DNA of 64,000 nucleotides from Morchella semilibera. Its lineage: Eukaryota; Ascomycota; Pezizomycetes; Pezizales; Morchellaceae. The notes below the pieces were generated by a model. The model was not told where the DNA came from, did not search any database, and saw only the letters and a list, made by a program, of their open reading frames with translations. Shown piece by piece: positions 11,531-22,590 of this stretch; position 1 is the stretch's first letter; every line of letters starts with the position of its first letter. The position numbers and the translations under genes were made by a program. The stretch is from contig CM018603.1 of NCBI GenBank assembly GCA_009192285.1, positions 6,817,613 through 6,881,612 of the forward strand. The letters run 5' to 3'.

Positions 11531-12607
11531 ATGGTAGATTCCACTGTTTCAAATTGCTTGCACGGATATCAACTGGCCATAGCTAACTGAGCCTACAGGA
11601 TGCACTACTTGCTCCCCTCCGGGCAGCAATCTCCCGCCCCGCAAGGCGCGCATATATCACAACCTTTTTGCTGACCACATCGGCGACATTCCTGCTGCTG
11701 GTGGCGGCCGGAAGCTATATAGCCTTTTATATGAACTATATCCCACACCTTAGTCACCGGCACCCCCTAAACCTACAATTCTCGTTCGTCCCTCTCCTCC
11801 CCCTTCTCAAGCTCCAACCAAGCTAACCCCCCCTCTTCTCCCCAGTCCCAGGCAGTATCCTACAGTTCTCCTACAGCTCCCACCCTCCTCCACAAAGCCC
11901 AACCAGCACTACACCATAACCCTAAATCTACACCTCCCCACCACCTCCACAAACTATGCCATCGGAAACTTCATGGCCGACCTCACGCTCCTCAGTCCCA
12001 CGAGGCACACCCTCTCGCACGCGCGCCGCCCAATCATACTTACGCACCGCTCGCCGCTTCTCGAGACGCTCGACACGCTAGTGCGCGCACCGCTGTACCT
12101 GACGGGCATGCGCACGCAGTCGGAGCATCTATGCATCACGCTGCTGGACGCCTCCTTCGAACAGGCGCTCGGCAGCCTCAAGCTCGTCCTCGAGGCCGAG
12201 CAGCTCGGCGTCTACGACGCCACCATCGAGTTCCGCGCACGCTTCGAGGGCCTGCGGTGGTGGATGTACAACCGCCGCATCACGACGTTCATCTTTGCGA
12301 CCGCCCTGTTTTGGGTGTTTGAGGTTGTGGCCATGGCGCTGGTGTGGTGGGCTGTTACGTCCTGGTTTGGGCGGCGCCGGCGCCGGCGGAGGGCGGGCGG
12401 GAGGGCGCTGGCGGCGAGGAGGACAGGGAGGGTGAGGAGGGGGGCGAGATGTATGCGGATGATGAGGGGAGTGAGGTCGAGGTCAAGGCGGAGAGCCCGG
12501 AGGTGACGGTGGATTCTGGGTTTGGTAGCATGAGTGAGAGTGCGAGCTCGTCGAGGGCGAGAGCCGCGGATATGACGCAGAGGAGGGGGAGGAGGAGTAG
12601 GGATTAG
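11531..12607 (+). CDS. SEI1: Seipin, lipid-droplet assembly protein (one-base frame break)
   Basis: Seipin is an ER protein that organises lipid-droplet formation sites. Proposed exons are a bare ATG at 11531-11533, then 11599-11783, then 11846-12607 (acceptor could be six bases later). The protein has a short N-terminus, a first membrane segment (about residues 22-45), NYIP and PLNLQF entering the lumenal domain, the signature TNYAIGNFMADLTLLSPT, HARRPIILTHRSPL, and a second membrane segment ending VWWAVTSWFG. After this the original frame becomes an Arg-run and stops at 12506. One extra G in the GGG of the Phe-Gly codons (near 12367-12372) would open an acidic tail (GGEEDREGEEGGEMYADDEG, then VDSGFGSMSES) ending at 12607, with total length 317 codons. 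The acidic tail is typical of fungal seipins, so a deleted G is likely. Confidence 0.85.
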
Positions 12608-13652
12608 ATATGGCTAGTCTAGTTCGTAGCAGTAGTTTAGTTGGGTATGTAGCTATTTATTCCTATGTAGTGCTCATTCTGGGAAAAATAGGTTGTTAGA
12701 TTTTGGCTGTTTAAACTTTGCAGGAATTGAATCCATTTTTTTTCTTATAACTACAGCGGAAGCTCGCTACGAGGGTACTGACTATAAAGGTAATCTCTTT
12801 ATCAGGGTACCACCCTTTGGTCCCCTTTTTGCTATAAGAATACCCATTGACCTACCTATATCAAATGCTTTCCTGGAGCACCTTTATAAAATGTAGGGTT
12901 AGGGTATTTTGAGGAGTTTTCAGTAGTTTATATATCACCCCGTAGCTTGATATATATATGACCCATCCCTAGCACCAATCATCATGCCATACTATTATTG
13001 TACTTATGTCTTTGGACGGGCCTAATATTCCCCCCCTATGCACATGTACCTACACTGACAAACAACAAGCTTCCCCGCGGCCGGGCCCCCTTCCTTTCGC
13101 TCCCCAAAATTAAATGGTAAGCTCCCTCCCTCCCTCCCTCCCCTCCCTCCCCTCCTATAAGGGTACCGCTTTTTCGGTCCCCGAGTCGCCGCACGTAGTA
13201 CTACTAGTGCAATTGACTACCGTAGACGTAGTAGTAAGTAGAATAAATTCAGGTCCATTTTATTTTTTGTCTATAAAAAAAGGAAAAAAACGTTTATCAG
13301 TCAGTTGTATATGCTACATATCCGTTTCCCCCCCCCATTTCCCGTTCCGCTTAACAATGATATTGATATGATATGATGATATGATGATGATATGCCGTGG
13401 CCATTTTTATCCCCCCACCCCCCAAACTAACGCACATATAAAGAGAAAAACGAGAAAACAAACATGCAAAGAAGAGATTATAATAACGGATCGCCTCCGT
13501 ACACGCACAGACACACATAGACCGCACACACACACACACACACACGAGATCAGAAAACACAACCAAGTTTAAAAAAATAAAAAAAAAAAAAAAAAAAAAG
13601 CTAAAATAAAAAAAACTAAAAACTAAACTATCCATAACTACCTACAAGTACC
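12608..13652. other. Convergent intergenic region with low-complexity tracts
   Basis: This lies between the 3' ends of seipin (+) and PEX14 (-). It contains a degenerate copy of the ACTACAGCG inverted-repeat family at 12750-12778, TCCC repeats near 13120-13155, a CA run at about 13525-13546, and a long poly-A at 13577-13599. No gene is supported. Confidence 0.5.
12750..12890. repeat. Degenerate relative of the ACTACAGCG hairpin family
   Basis: Positions 12750-12778 read ACTACAGCGGAAGCTCGCTA followed by CGAGGGTAC. They align over about 29 bases with the left arm of the hairpin at 31710-31741. Downstream pieces (GGTACC near 12808, GCTATAAGAATACCC near 12831) resemble the opposite arm, much eroded. 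Probably an old Tc1/mariner-pogo-type MITE fragment; assignment is tentative. Confidence 0.4.
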
Positions 13653-14972
13653 CTACCCACTACTCGCGCCCTCTCCCTGCGTCTCCGGTGCCGGACTCGC
13701 CGCCGCCCCCAAAGCAGCAGCAGCAGCAGCTTTATTTGCAGCTGCCATCTGCCACGCCGGAATCGCCGGGCGACCCCCGACACCGCCGAATGGCAGCGCC
13801 GGCGCCCCCGCTCTTTGCCCCCCCTGCCCCCGTGCCCGAGCCAGACCCCAACGCCTGCCCGCCCTGCCCCGTACCATTCACCACCCCACCGCCACCATTG
13901 ACAGCACTTGGGTCCAATGGCGGCGTCCCGCCCACCAATCCCGTGCCCGCAAACTGTGGCCGCCCAGCGCCGGTCCGGTTCATGACCAGTTGCTTGAGGC
14001 TCTTTAGCTCCGAGCCCAGGTCTTCGAGCGCCTTCTTCTGGCTCTCCTTTTGGCCCTCAAGGGCCTTTGGGATGAGGTCGCGGAGGCCGCGGACTTCATC
14101 GCCGACACGTTTACTCTCGTCTTCACGGCGCTTGCCGGCGTCTTTGAGTGACTGGATGACGGACTCGACTTCAGCGAGGGCCGCGTCGACGCGCGTCTTG
14201 CGCTCCTCTTCGGCGGTCTTGAGGGTTGCCGTGTCGGCACGGAGGGTGTCGAGGAGGGCAAAGGCTTGCGCGAAGGAGGCATCGATGCTGGCTTTGTCGG
14301 TAGCGAGTTGGGGTGGCGTGGGTGGCGCGATGAGGGGTGTGATGTAGCGGCGGGCGAGGTGGTAGAGAGTTAATGAGGCGGTGGTGGTCACGGTCGCGAG
14401 GATGAAGTAGTCTCGCCAATCGCGGGCGCGGGGGGGGAGTCTGGTAAGTGTTAGATGGGGAAATGGATGGGTGTGGAGAAGATGGGGGGGGGGGTTACTC
14501 TTGTGGGGCATAGCGGTATTGCGGAGGAGAGAAGTAGCCACCGGGGGGGTAGAGCTGGCCGGTGGGTGGTGGAGCTAGGGGGGCAACGGCGCCGGGGCCT
14601 GCAGGGACCAGTGCGGATTGAGCCCGGAGGAGGGCAGCGTCGATTTCTTCCTGGGTGAGGTTTTTAGACTGGAGGAAGGCGATGCGTTTCTCGAGGGGGG
14701 AGGCGGCGACTGCTGGGTCGGCAAGGACTGGCAATAGGTTAGTATTTTAGCATAATTGGGGAGGAATTGATCGAAGGTTAAGGATTGGTGTTGTTGACAG
14801 TTGGGCTAATTGGTTGTAGGGGAGCTTGATATTGATGTGCACTTACAGTTGACCTGTGATTGGCTAGAGGGTTAGCGTGATGTCTTAAATTGAAGAGGGT
14901 AAGGTAAAACATGTGTGTGTAGGGGGAGATAAGGAAGTCACTTACAGCAGAGGCGATGAGGTCTTCTCGCAT
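13653..14972 (-). CDS. PEX14: Peroxin-14, docking component of peroxisomal protein import
   Basis: Pex14 docks cargo-loaded Pex5/Pex7 at the peroxisomal membrane. Exons on the minus strand are 14972-14946, a 7-nt micro-exon 14853-14847, 14727-14499, and 14440-13653. Spliced, the N-terminus reads MREDLIASAVNFLADPAVAA then SPLEKRIAFLQSKNLTQEEI, the conserved Pex14 domain that binds Pex5 and Pex19. Next come a Pro-rich stretch, RDWRDYFILATVT with a membrane segment, LIAPPTPPQLATDKASIDAS, and a coiled coil (about residues 150-240). The frame in use stops at 13732 after a non-conserved tail, but the adjacent frame carries the family's C-terminal IPAWQMAAANK and stops at 13653. Removing one base from the C7 run at 13818-13824 joins them and gives exactly 350 codons. 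An insertion error or recent frameshift is likely. The gene is divergent from NDC80. Confidence 0.92.
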
Positions 14973-16100
14973 GGTGATGGTGGTATGTATGTGAGTGAGT
15001 GAGTGAGTGTGAGGGAAGGAGGAAGGAAGGAAGGGAGGGAGTGAGTGAGTGAGAGTGAGTGAGTGAGGGAGATGAGTGTAGGGGTTCTAGAAGCTCTGGC
15101 TAAGGGTTGGTGTGTACGGACAGAAGGGGGTCCAGGGGGGGTGGTCAGGATAGGAGTAGATTGATGGCAGTTATAGAAGTAGTAGTTATAGAAGTAGGAC
15201 TGTAGGAGGTGTCGTAGCTGTGTGTGCTCAGGACGATCCCGTCTACTTGTATTAATAAAAGGTTGTCGTTGTTGTTGTTTTAATGTTGTTATTCCTGGTA
15301 TTAACACAATCCAGTCCACAGTTCCTCAGTCCTTGGGGGTGAAGATGAAAGAACAGACTTCAAGGGAGACAGACAGACAGAGGCAAGCAATTAAAAACCC
15401 TCCCCCCGTGCGTTGTATTTGTGTGTCCCGAGAGCGTGTGAACAGCAGCAGCAGCAGCAAAGCAAAAGCAGGCCGAGCCGAGGTTGGAGAAAAACACCTG
15501 GTCGACGATGAGAGGATGCTGGGGAATATACACAGAATGGGGGTATAAGTATCCAATTATACTACAGATGGCATATTGAGACTGTCTGAGAGCTTTGAGG
15601 GGGTATTCTATGTATTTCTTTTTGATGCTGACGGTGATGCTGTTTTTGCACTGTTTTGAAGTCACTTACAATAGAGTACATGTACTTACTAAGCAAGGTA
15701 CTGTAAGGGTACTGATGTAATCTGCTGCTATCTAATCTTGATCTGACTCTCCCGTTATCTGATGGCTGATTGCTGCTGTCAACAACCACAAAAACAAAAA
15801 CAACAACAGCAAAGTCCAGCCAACAAACCAACCAACCAACCAACCAAACACATCTTGAGAACTTGAGAATTGAATATCATATACCCAGATACATAATACT
15901 GACTGACTGGCTGGCTGGCTACGTTTGACGACACAGCACGAACGGAATTCACAAACAACACCACAAAGAGGCATTCAGGCATACGTTAGACATACGTATA
16001 GACAGACAGTAGACAGCAGACAGAAATACAGAAAACAGATACAGAGAATAGCAGACAAAACAGCCCCACAATATACACAGATACAGTCACAGACATCGTA
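14973..16100. promoter_or_regulatory. Divergent PEX14/NDC80 upstream region
   Basis: Shared upstream DNA of two divergent genes, about 1.1 kb. It carries a GAGT/GGAA-type microsatellite at 14993-15067 in the PEX14 leader, a CCAA run at about 15820-15848, and AGACAG-rich sequence at 15995-16050 next to the NDC80 start. No promoter element is assigned with certainty. Confidence 0.4.
14993..15067. repeat. GAGT/GGAA microsatellite in PEX14 leader
   Basis: Imperfect tandem GAGT and GGAA tetranucleotides occupy this stretch, just upstream of the PEX14 start codon. On the coding strand it reads as ACTC/TTCC pyrimidine-rich DNA. Confidence 0.7.
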
Positions 16101-18375
16101 ATGTCTCAAGATCCAAACCTTTTCAGCGCCTTCAAGCGTCCCCGCGATGTAAGCCCCCCCCCCCCCAATACTAATAATACCCCTCCTCTTCCACCCCCCA
16201 TACTAACACCCCACCTTCCTCCCCCCACCCCTAGACTCTCTCTGGCATCCCAACTGCATCTCAAAGTAACGCATACTCCTCAATTCCCCAACCTGCCTCT
16301 GCCCTCCGCCGTTCCAATTCTAAATCACGCCCTCCCGTCTCCAGTAGTCGCATGTCCCTCGCCCCACCAGCAACCTACTCCCGCCCCTCTGATGCCGACT
16401 TGATGTCAACAGCGCGGCGCGACCCTCGCTCTGCTCGTCAATCCTATGCGCCCCCCTCTACCTCCACCTCCTCGCAACCTGTACCCCCCTCCACCGCTCG
16501 CCGCTCCTCCGTCATGCGCCGTTCCTCCGTCGGTGGTGCGGCCCTCGGTGCGCTCAACAGCTTCTTTACCTCCTCTGCCAGCGCCCTACCCCAGCGTGAC
16601 CCCCGCCCCCTCAAGGACCGTACTTTCCAGGCAAAGATCGCTCAGGAACTTCACGAATACCTCCTCACGAACGGATTCGAGCTCGAGGCCGGCCACTCCC
16701 TCACCCCCACGGCGCTCAAGTCGCCCACGCAAAAGGACTTTACAATGATCTTCCAGTGGCTGTACCACCGGCTGGACCCCAACCACCGCTTCCAGAAGCC
16801 CATCGAGCAGGAGGCCCCCCCAATCCTCAAGGCCCTACGCTACCCCTTCGCCCAGTCAATCACAAAGTCCCAGCTCACCGCCGTCGGCTCCGCAAACAGC
16901 TGGCCGAGCTTTCTGGGAATGCTGCACTGGATGCTGGAGCTCATCCTGACCACGGAGCGCTACCAGAGCGGCGCGTATGACGACGCAGCCGCTGCAGAGG
17001 GCCACGATGTCGGTGCCGACCGCATCATCTTTCGCTACCTCACCAGCTGCTACCGCGCGTGGCTGGCCGGCGACGACGACCACGACGAGTTCCTGGACGA
17101 GATGAGCGCGGCCTTCGACGAGCGCGCGGCCGTCTACACCTCTGAACTCTCCCGCCTCGACGCCGAGAACGCCGCGCTCCGCGCGCAACTCGCGGCCCTC
17201 AACGACGGCGAGGAGCCCCTCAAGAAGCTCCAAGACTCCCGCCTCCTCATCGAGACCGACACTAAAAAGTTCCTCGACTACTGTAGCCGGCTGGAGCACC
17301 GCATTGCAAAAACCACAGACACGAACGCCAAGCTGCGCGACGAGCTCTCCACCGCCGACAACGAGCTCTCCGCGGCCGAGGCCGAGAAGGCGGAGCTACA
17401 GGCCGCAGTCGACCGCCAGGGCCTGACACCCGCCGACATTGACCGCATGAACAGCGAGCGGGAGAAACTGACCAAGGGGCTATCGGCGCTCTCCGTACGC
17501 ATCAGCGAGACACGGCAGAAGCTTCTCGAGCGGGAGGCGGCGGCGACCAGCGCGCTGGAGGGCCTCGAGCGCGCTGTGGCGCGATACAACACGCTCGCAT
17601 ACCAGATCGGGCTGTTGCCGTCGAGCGCGCCGAACGCTGGGGGGCGCGAGTTCGAGCTGACGATCGTGCCGCTGGCCGGCCAGGAGGACACAAAGTTGCT
17701 GGTCGACGCGGCGACGGGGTACCAGCCCGCGGGGTGGTGGGGCGCGACCTGCGCCACGAGGTGCGCCCCGCGCTGCTGAAGCTGAGGACCGAGATCGCGG
17801 CGCGCATCCATGAGGTGCAGGACGAGGCGATCCGCACGCAGGAGACGATCGACCGCGTGGCCGAGGCGCTGGCCGAGAAGAACGACGAGGTGGATACGCT
17901 GCATGCGAGGGTGCAGAGCGCCGTCAGCGAGTACCAGGAGATCAAGGATAACATCTCCGTCGAGGGGAACGCGAGTAATGCCGAGATTGAGAAGTTGGAG
18001 AAGGAGCTGGCGGGGATGAGGGTGGGCATGAGGGAGGGTGTGTTGGCGGTGGAACAAAGAGTACAGGGGGTCATGATTGAGTATGTTTGCACCTTTTTTT
18101 ATTATACCTTTTTTTATTATACCTTTTTTTATTATACATATTTCTTTTTTATATGGAAATCTGGTTATGGATCAAACACTAACAAGGCCAATGATCACAG
18201 ACGCGACCAACTCGCTCACGCCGCCCAAGCCCTCCGCGAGCGCTTCCACGGCGAGGTCGACCGCATGCTCAACGAGGTCATCAAGTTCAAAGTGCACATC
18301 CAGGACACGCTGCAGAGCTACGAGCAGCTCGTCGAGGGCGAGCTCACGGGAAACGATGCCCTCATGGAGGGTTAA
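16101..18375 (+). CDS. NDC80: Kinetochore protein Ndc80/Hec1 (one-base frame break)
   Basis: Ndc80 is the microtubule-binding subunit of the NDC80 kinetochore complex. Exons are 16101-16148, 16235-18080 and 18201-18375. The N-terminus MSQDPNLFSAFKRPRDTLSG is a basic, Ser/Thr-rich tail. The calponin-homology region follows with RDPRPLKDRTFQAKIAQELH, LKSPTQKDFTMIFQWLYHRL and NSWPSFLGMLHWMLELI, then a long coiled coil. The frame breaks at 17731-17734: VDAATGYQPAG runs out of frame and stops at 17779, while VVGRDLRHEVRPALLKL continues one frame over. One more G in the GGGG run restores continuity and gives exactly 690 codons, a normal length for the family. Intron 2 (18081-18200) holds three perfect copies of a 15-bp T-rich repeat. 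Confidence 0.93.
18091..18135 (+). repeat. Three tandem 15-bp repeats inside NDC80 intron 2
   Basis: ACCTTTTTTTATTAT is repeated perfectly three times, starting 10 bases after the donor. A partial fourth copy (ACATAT) follows. Confidence 0.9.
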
Positions 18376-19018
18376 ACGAACGGCTAATTTAGAAAAAGAA
18401 AGAAAAAAAGACTTTTTCTTATTTTTTTATTTTATATCTATTATATAACGTCCTTTTTTACGGCTTTTTTCTTTTCTCTTTCTTCCTCTTTATTGTTAAT
18501 TACTAGGGATGGGTGTTTACGGTTTAACTTACTTGTTCTTTTCTTTTTCCTAGTCTGGAGCTTTTGTACTGGCGGTGGTGAGTAGTGAGTGGTAGTTAGT
18601 ATTTCCCAAAGATGTAATGTCAGGCAGGGGGGGCTTTGGTGCCAAATACATACATACCCACGGCATTTTCCTGGTAGGTAATACTCTAAGTATATCGCAC
18701 CCAGCAATGCTACTCTATCTGCGTGTATGTGTGCCTACGTGTAGGCATGTCCGTCGTATTCGCCCGCTGTGGTGCTGATGGCGCTACATGTAACTGTCCT
18801 ATGGCGGTTAGTTTCGGGTACTTGGTTCGATAGGTTACTTACATGTCTCTCTTATCCGGCCACATAATCGGTATATGTGACCCGGACCCAAACCCCCGGG
18901 ACCGGGACCGGGACTGTAATTGATCCCTGGCCCTGCCTGCCCCTCCTCTGGAGGGGTATGACACGAATTCTATATACATACATGTATATATGTATATAGT
19001 CCCGTCCTACCCCACAAT
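18376..19018. other. Intergenic region, no supported gene
   Basis: The first 130 bases after the NDC80 stop are T-rich (probable 3' UTR). The rest holds TACATGTA motifs near 18787 and 18977 and a GGGACCGGGACCGGGAC run at about 18897-18914. Nothing coding is recognised. Confidence 0.5.
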
Positions 19019-19024
19019 ATGATA

Positions 19025-20288
19025 ATGGCACCCAGCTCAATCATAATCGTAGGCTCCGGCGTGTTCGGGCGTAAGCCACCTCCCCATCCCCCCTCTTCCG
19101 CCAGATTCCCACCTACTGACACACCCCCGCCCCAGTCTCGACCGCACTAGAGCTGATCCAGCGGCGGGCCTTCGCCAGCACAAAGATCACCGTGATTGAC
19201 CAGCACCCGTTCCCGGCGCCGTACGCCTCGTCCATAGACTCGTCGCGCATCATCCGCGCCGACTACAAAGACCCGCTCTACGCCGCGCTCGCCGCCGAGG
19301 CGCAAGAGCACTGGCGCGGCGAGCTCGGCGCCTGCGGACGCTACTCCGAGAGCGGGCTGGTCCTCGTCGGCTCAGACTCCAACTACGTTGCGCAGAGCCT
19401 GCTCAACGTGAGGGCGCTGTTTGGGCCGTCCCTGGTGCAGCACCTCCCTGACGCTGCTGCGATCCGCGCTGCGTGCGGAACGGGTGGCGGGTCGGGGGCG
19501 AGCGGGTATATCAACCGTGCGTCGGGGTGGGCGGACGCAGAGGCCGGGATGCGGTATCTGCGCGCGCAGGTGGAGGCGCAGGCGGCGGCGGTGGAGTTTG
19601 TGGTCGGGGAGGTTGTGGGGCTGGTTGGTGGGGAGGGGGGCCGGGTTGAGGGTGTTGAGCTGCGGGGCGGGGAGGTGCTGCGCGGGGGGTTGACGGTGCT
19701 GGCGGCGGGGGCGTGGACGCCGGGGTTGGTGGATTTGAGGGGGAGGGCGGTGCCGACGGGCCAGGCGGTGGGGTATCTGGATATTACGGAGGAGGAGGAG
19801 GAGCGGTATAAGGGCATGCCCGTGATATTGAACCTCACGACCGGGTTGTTTGTGATGCCGCCGCGCGGGGGCGTGCTCAAGGTTGCGCGCCATGCAGTCG
19901 GGTATACCAGCGCCTCTGGCCCCGTCACGGGCCGCGGAATCCCGAAGGAGGCAGAGGAGGAGCTCCTACAGGCAGTAGCTGAGATACTGCCGGGGCTTGC
20001 GGGGAGGCCGCTGGCGAGGACGAGGATGTGCTGGTATACTGATACGCCCACGGCGGATTTCCTGGTGTGCTACCATCCGCAGAGGGAAGGGCTGTTCCTG
20101 TGCACGGGGGGCAGCGGGCATGGGTACAAGTTCCTGCCAGTGCTGGGAGAGAGGTGGTCGATATATTGGAGGGCATGAAGGGTGCACGATTTGCGGGGAA
20201 ATGGGCGTGGAGAGAGAGCGTGGAGACTGTGGTGACGGCGGATGGGAGTAGGGGCGGCCTGGGGCAGGCCGAGTTGGAGGTCGAGTGA
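19025..20288 (+). CDS. FAD-dependent amine oxidase, sarcosine/fructosyl-amino-acid/saccharopine oxidase family (one-base frame break)
   Basis: This is a DAO-superfamily flavoenzyme that would oxidise a secondary amine and release hydrogen peroxide; the substrate cannot be read from sequence. Exons are 19025-19070 and 19136-20288; an in-frame Met at 19019 is an alternative start. The dinucleotide-binding start SSIIIVGSGVFGLSTALELI, SSRIIRADY, YSESGLVLVG, a GxGAS-like substrate loop, RMCWYTDTPTADF and GGSGHGYKFLPVLGE are all typical. Cys314 in CWYTDTP matches the position of the covalent-flavin cysteine of monomeric sarcosine oxidase. The frame is lost near 20153-20157 and stops at 20178, while VVDILEGM...FAGKWAWRE runs one frame over to 20288. 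One extra G (AGG to AGGG) joins them and gives 400 codons. No peroxisomal SKL end is seen (ends LEVE). Confidence 0.87.
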
Positions 20289-22590
20289 TGACCTATGAAC
20301 TTAGAATAGTGGTGTTTTTGCGGCCTGAAAAATTAGAGTGCAGTCAGATCTATGTAGTTATCCGTATGCCGAGTGCCCTCTAGAATCGTGGCAATGGTAG
20401 ACCTTCAGGTGGCTGACTTCCTAAACTCTCCCCTCACGTGGAAGAGGGCCAAATCTATGTGAATGCTAGGTTAGAGCCCAACTCGAACCTAGGCAGTCGG
20501 CAAAAGGGTTGCAGAAGTAGCTGCTAGCATACTTAGCTTTCTTAGAACAGGGCGTGGAAGGCCTCTCTCCACATCTCCTCTAGTATTCCCGAATCGTACC
20601 AGATATGACGGGCACCGAGTGAGTATATTATATATAAAACATAGATTACTGATTGGATCAAACCAAGAGATGGGACGAATAGGTGGGACGAATGAGTGGT
20701 ATGACGGTAGGCTAATATGAGCACTGCCTTGGTCATCACGTGACCGGTCTGAATATTGGGTATACGCAGCAGCCAAAAGGTTTGCGGTTGAAAATACAGA
20801 GGTAGTATTTTAACAAACCGGAACGGTCTAGTTTGTTTACCCAGAATGTTTGTACCTTTTTTTCTGGTTGCTATGCCAAAAGTCCGGTTGCTATGCCATT
20901 CTCCAGGAGGGAGTCTGGCGGGGTTATTTAGAAACCCAAAAGTTAATTATTACCCCAGACCCTACCACCACACTAACATCACAGTGGGTTGACTATCTGG
21001 GGCGGCCTATCAAAGCAACGTTAGTCTCCGTTCCGGGAAGAATGGGCGGGGAAAGATGAGGCTGTGATTATTCGTTGGCTGATTGTTCAAGAGTGGCGTC
21101 TCTTCTCGGTAAGGTGACTTGAGAGGGGGCGGGGGAGGGGCGGCTTTCGGGACACTTCAAGATCTAGAAGTGTTCATTCCCTTTTATCCGATTCGGGGCA
21201 TTGGAGAGGTAGCAGAGGCGCATATCATATGCAAGGCTGAGGGTGATTATGGTGGGAAGGCGCATTGTTCGCACAATGGGCATATGTGCGTAACCAGCGA
21301 GTGATACCGCATGACGATCACCGCGCTCACTTCACCCACCACCATTGTTATAGCCTAGGGTGGAGAGTTCTTACACGTATACCGTAGTCCTAAGTAACTG
21401 GTTTGTGGTTAACAAGAAGGGTCACTCCGGATTCTCTACCGAACTGAAAAACGACCCACGCGAGACAGACAAGTCCGCCTGCAGCCGCAGGAGGAGAACC
21501 GCACTAATACAAATATACCCCCCGGAACTTTCTTTATCGGCCCAATTACCCTAAGGATTTCATCGCTTTTCAAACTCAAATACCAATCAATGTCCTCCTT
21601 CGTTCAAAACCCCGAGAATATTCCCTCTACCGAAAGAGCTCGCAAACGGCCGTGCGAAGATGAGCCCCATGAGAACATGCATACAGACAAAGGGAGCCGG
21701 AGGGGTGGGAGCTTAGAAGGAGAATGCCTAGAGGACGCCGTTATCGATAGCGCCAAAGATCATTTTAATGAGGACTCATTGGGTGGTGAACTAAATTAGG
21801 AGGAAGGCGCCCAGATAAAGGCAAACACACGCTAGATACTTTAGAAGAGCAACAGCGGCCCCAAAGCGTTTGAGTTTGGGGGGGGAAGCCTTAGGAAGAC
21901 TGACACATAGAGAGAGGCAAAGAGAGAGATAATCCACTGGTCGCAGATGATGAAAGACCTAGGACGCATGCGGAGGGCTCGGGGAGTGGAACCCGCAGCG
22001 ATATATCCAGAACATGGCCCCGAATCAGAGAATGTGCCTGCAACTTGGCACAAACAGAAGCTTCTTGATGCCCTTATTAGGACCGATAGCTCGTTCAGGG
22101 TGCTTAAGCAGCATAACGTTAATCTCTACCCTGGGTGAAACGGTCAAAGGCAAGTTGCCTTACTCAATCCGAAAGTACTTTCAAGTCATTTTCAGCCATT
22201 AGTGAGTAGTACTCCCTGTGCCAAGTCGAAAAATATACATAGAAATATTGGATGAAGATTCAGAAAGTAAGGATTTCGTCCGATCGACTGCGACTTGAGG
22301 ATGAGTTAGAATTCACGGGTCGTTGAGCTTTGATTGGAAAGGGGAAGGGTGGCGAAAAAGATGGTTTCAAGAAGCTCTGCCGCCTTAGGCCTGCCAAATG
22401 AGAATTTTCACCCCGTCTCACAGAGATAAATTCAGTACAAAGGAGGACAGTGTATACTACGTTAAAGGCTTTAAAGAACAACAATGCAGGTTATATACAC
22501 CCCTCCAAATAGAGTATATATATAGGGGATTCGTTTTCATTTATGTATGTATATGCCTTCTACAGTAATATTGGAGAGAAAGCGTATGTA
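20289..22590. other. Intergenic region, one doubtful small frame
   Basis: No convincing gene. A 69-residue frame at 21590-21799 starts MSSFVQNPENIPSTERARKR, is hydrophilic and unidentified. It could be a relic 5' part of the decayed NACHT gene downstream, but nothing links them. The remainder is featureless. Confidence 0.4.

Noticed and set aside
12344-12607. Separate acidic gene downstream of seipin
   Set aside because: Better explained as the seipin tail displaced by one base; it has no start of its own.
18091-18135. Possible CRISPR-like array
   Set aside because: The repeats are directly adjacent without spacers and lie in a eukaryotic intron.
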